A program made the translations under genes and the position numbers. From the IMG/VR virus record IMGVR_UViG_3300013099_000027, positions 1-49,240 of that record: a stretch of DNA of 49,240 bases, one strand, 5' to 3'. The stretch comes from a virus. The notes beneath the pieces are model-generated. The model was not told the DNA's origin and made no database searches. It worked only from the letters and a program-made list of their open reading frames with translations. Of the stretch, positions 47,221 to 49,240 are shown piece after piece. Each line of letters opens with the position of its first letter. The stretch's first letter is position 1.

Positions 47221-49240
47221 ATGCCACTATTCGGTAGAAGTAAAAAACCTAGAGGTTCGATGATAGGAGATTTTGCTTTCATGATGAGTAATGAAAGACG
47301 AAAAGCTAATAATGAATCTCATTTTAATCATGAACAACTTCGTGAGTTAAAAAGAAGAGATAGAGCTGCTCCTAATGAACAGATTGGACTATCTTTTGAT
47401 ACATCCTCTCCATTATTTAATCCCTCATCTGCTGTTAGTCCAGTATCTCCATCTGTCAATCCCTTATCTCCATCTGCTAGTTCTACTAATAGATCTCTTA
47501 AAGGTCATTTAGAAGACGGTTTTAAGAAATTAGCTCAAGATAGAGCCAAACTTTCTAGTTTGAATTATCCTGTTTTTAAGGGTGATTCTACAACGCCTAT
47601 ATCAGATCTAACGAGAAGATCTAGATCTATACAACAGCATTATGCGGGTAAACCAGCTCCTTATAGTAATAAAATAATATCTTCATTAGGCCGTAAGACT
47701 GGTTTTTCCGAAGAAGCTATAGGTAGAAATTTAGGTTCTACTAGAGATAGACAGCAAGGATATAGTTCTTCTCTAATAGGACAATTACAAAAGAGGTTTA
47801 GATCTTCTTATGACCCAAGAGTAGAGCGTATACAGCGTAAAACTCAAAATGACACAGGACGGGGCTTAAATGAATTCAAAGATCAATTAGAACAAGTGGG
47901 AGGATTAGGTAGTAATCTTGATCAAATCACAAATCATAGAAATGCTAAAGCTTTGCAAAAATTACAAGAGCAAAAACAATCTCAACGTAGATCATTAGTA
48001 AATACTCTAGGTAAGTTTGGAGATCAACAACATGCATTAGGTAATTTCCAGAATCAAGCTGATCGTAATTCTTTTGATGAAGAGGTAAGACAACCTTTTG
48101 ATAAAGCTGATAGATTAGAAAGAGTTTTAACTCATACAAATAAACAAATGGATAATATGCATCCCGACATGGGATCTGCTTTTGCTAAGCAGTTAGAACA
48201 AACTCTATCTGCGCATAACTCCTCTACGCAATATCCAGGCTCTCTTATGGAAGGAAGTAATCTTGAACTAGACGATTCTTATAAATTACTTGGTCATACT
48301 AGTCCTAAGTTTAGAGATGAATTTTACCCACAAAGAAAAGAATTGATTGGAAAATTAAATAGTCAGCAAAATCAAGATTCTAGTATCAGTGATCAAGTAC
48401 TAGAGACAGTTCCTAGTGCTATAAGTGGACAAGTTGATCAACTTGAATACGCAGGAAAAAAACGTCTTAAAAGTGATTTAGGCGAGATTGGAGCTAAATA
48501 TTTGAAATTAGGACAGTTTAATTCTCCTCAACATATGAAAGCATCTGAAAAAAGAACAAGAGAATTAAATCAATCTATTCTTGATCAAAGAAATAAATTA
48601 ACTGAAGGGTCTCTAAAATCTGGATTACAAACTAGACATCAAGCAGATAATAGAGATATCAAGCAACTTGGTCTATTAGGAGATTTGGGGGAAAAAGAAT
48701 TTAATAATACTTTACAAGAAGTTACTGATTTAAATAAACTAGGATCTACTGAATGGCAGAATCAACAAATTGAAAATGAGAAATCTTACAAAGACTATCA
48801 AAGAGAGTTGCTATGGCAATGGCCTCATATGAAACAACAGGCTTTCCAACATGATGGGGGGAATGCTCTTAGCGGAGCTTTCCGTGGTATGAAAGGTAGA
48901 GATATAGGATTAGATAATTTGTCTAATATAGATACTAGTTATGGAGAGTCTAAAGAACCTAATGATGAACTGACAACTAGAAGATCTAGTTATCCTGGAG
49001 AGATTAATTCTTTAGAGTCATTTAAAACAGAACGTCAAGGTGTTATAGATAAACGCACACAAGCAGCTTTGGAAGAAAAAGAGCGTAAACAAAAAGAGTT
49101 AGAAGAGCAACAGCGTCGTAGAGATGCGCAAGCAGCTCAACAGCAGAAGGATGCTCAAACAGCGCAAGCAGCTCAACAGCAGAAGGATGCTCAAACAGCG
49201 CAAGCAGCTCAACAGCAGAAGGATGCTCAAACAGCGCAAG
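47221..49240 (+). CDS. Large coiled-coil internal virion protein, 3' end truncated by the window
   Basis: An open frame of 673 codons without stop, starting MPLFGRSKKPRGSMIGDFAF with GAGGTAAAGTT upstream. It is hydrophilic, rich in Gln, Ser, Arg and Lys, and mostly helical, with a Ser/Pro-rich early segment. It ends in a Gln/Ala/Lys repeat (QAAQQQKDAQTA) produced by the 36-bp repeats at 49130-49240. The stop and last residues probably lie at 2-100 at the left edge. Its position after the membrane-like ejection protein suggests another internal virion protein. Confidence 0.7.
   Translation, partial: MPLFGRSKKPRGSMIGDFAFMMSNERRKANNESHFNHEQLRELKRRDRAAPNEQIGLSFDTSSPLFNPSSAVSPVSPSVNPLSPSASSTNRSLKGHLEDGFKKLAQDRAKLSSLNYPVFKGDSTTPISDLTRRSRSIQQHYAGKPAPYSNKIISSLGRKTGFSEEAIGRNLGSTRDRQQGYSSSLIGQLQKRFRSSYDPRVERIQRKTQNDTGRGLNEFKDQLEQVGGLGSNLDQITNHRNAKALQKLQEQKQSQRRSLVNTLGKFGDQQHALGNFQNQADRNSFDEEVRQPFDKADRLERVLTHTNKQMDNMHPDMGSAFAKQLEQTLSAHNSSTQYPGSLMEGSNLELDDSYKLLGHTSPKFRDEFYPQRKELIGKLNSQQNQDSSISDQVLETVPSAISGQVDQLEYAGKKRLKSDLGEIGAKYLKLGQFNSPQHMKASEKRTRELNQSILDQRNKLTEGSLKSGLQTRHQADNRDIKQLGLLGDLGEKEFNNTLQEVTDLNKLGSTEWQNQQIENEKSYKDYQRELLWQWPHMKQQAFQHDGGNALSGAFRGMKGRDIGLDNLSNIDTSYGESKEPNDELTTRRSSYPGEINSLESFKTERQGVIDKRTQAALEEKERKQKELEEQQRRRDAQAAQQQKDAQTAQAAQQQKDAQTAQAAQQQKDAQTAQ
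49130..49240 (+). repeat. 36-bp tandem repeat at the right edge
   Basis: About three copies of a 36-base unit containing GCAGCTCAACAGCAGAAGGA run to the last base, each encoding QAAQQQKDAQTA in frame. A repeat like this commonly breaks assembly, which explains why the window ends here. Confidence 0.9.

Noticed and set aside
1-49240. Integrase, attachment site or insertion sequence
   Set aside because: No tyrosine or serine recombinase, transposase motif or paired terminal inverted repeats could be recognised. The tRNA-His fragment alone is not enough to call an att site.

Overview
The window looks like an almost complete genome of a tailed, short-tailed (podovirus-type) phage or phage-like element of an AT-rich intracellular alphaproteobacterium, probably Rickettsiales-like. 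The phage assignment rests on a terminase large subunit, portal, Mu gpT-like major capsid protein, head-tail adaptors, gp10-like stabilisation protein, ejection-type internal proteins and several fibre-like proteins, with no tape-measure or sheath gene. The host guess rests on low GC, CCA-encoding tRNAs of alphaproteobacterial type, a rickettsial-style outer-membrane beta-barrel, and six ankyrin-repeat proteins plus one leucine-rich-repeat protein of the kind made by symbionts of eukaryotes. No integrase, DNA polymerase, primase or lysis gene was recognised. The last gene runs off the right edge inside a 36-bp tandem repeat, and the first 100 bases encode a plausible C-terminus for it. The molecule is therefore probably circular or circularly permuted and broken in that repeat.

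Layout. Bases 1-1365 finish the late operon: end of the last virion gene, an outer-membrane beta-barrel, a DUF1064-type nuclease and a small protein, closed by a 21-bp bidirectional hairpin. Bases 1367-8762 are one tightly overlapping leftward early operon, read from a promoter near 8914-8942. In order it holds a winged-helix protein, small membrane proteins, a membrane-anchored winged-helix protein, small unknowns, a YqaJ-type exonuclease, a RecT annealing protein, four interleaved ankyrin genes and an XRE regulator. Bases 9022-9077 carry three alternating operator half-sites over the rightward early promoter.

Bases 9104-12425 hold the replication module (initiator-like protein with a possible internal origin, DnaB helicase, SSB). 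Bases 12444-14640 hold a promoter with an embedded palindrome and four divergent proteins that look like RelE/ParE-fold domains with antitoxin-like N-termini, plus a separate ParD-like antitoxin and a truncated tRNA-His. Bases 14637-20727 hold membrane proteins, a small-terminase-like HTH protein, two ankyrin proteins, tRNA-Pro, an LRR protein and unknowns. Two intergenic regions (about 16671-16779 and 20840-20949) each show a promoter, a hairpin starting at the predicted +1 and a terminator whose loop contains GCATAATG. They are candidate small RNAs of a shared design.

Bases 21134-23505 are transcribed leftward (terminase large subunit with flanking small genes). Bases 23621-49240 are the rightward virion operon: portal (apparently leaderless), GroES-like co-chaperonin, scaffold-like protein, then a 1-kb gap with a minus-strand tRNA cluster (one good tRNA-Gln, two defective tRNA-like elements) and a strong promoter with a duplicated 57-bp leader. 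Decoration and capsid proteins, adaptors, fibres, ejection proteins and the truncated last gene follow.

How it may work (inference): the phage copies its DNA with host polymerase after its own initiator, helicase and SSB open the origin, and recombines with an Exo/RecT pair. It carries ankyrin, LRR and outer-membrane proteins that may affect the bacterium's interaction with its eukaryotic host.
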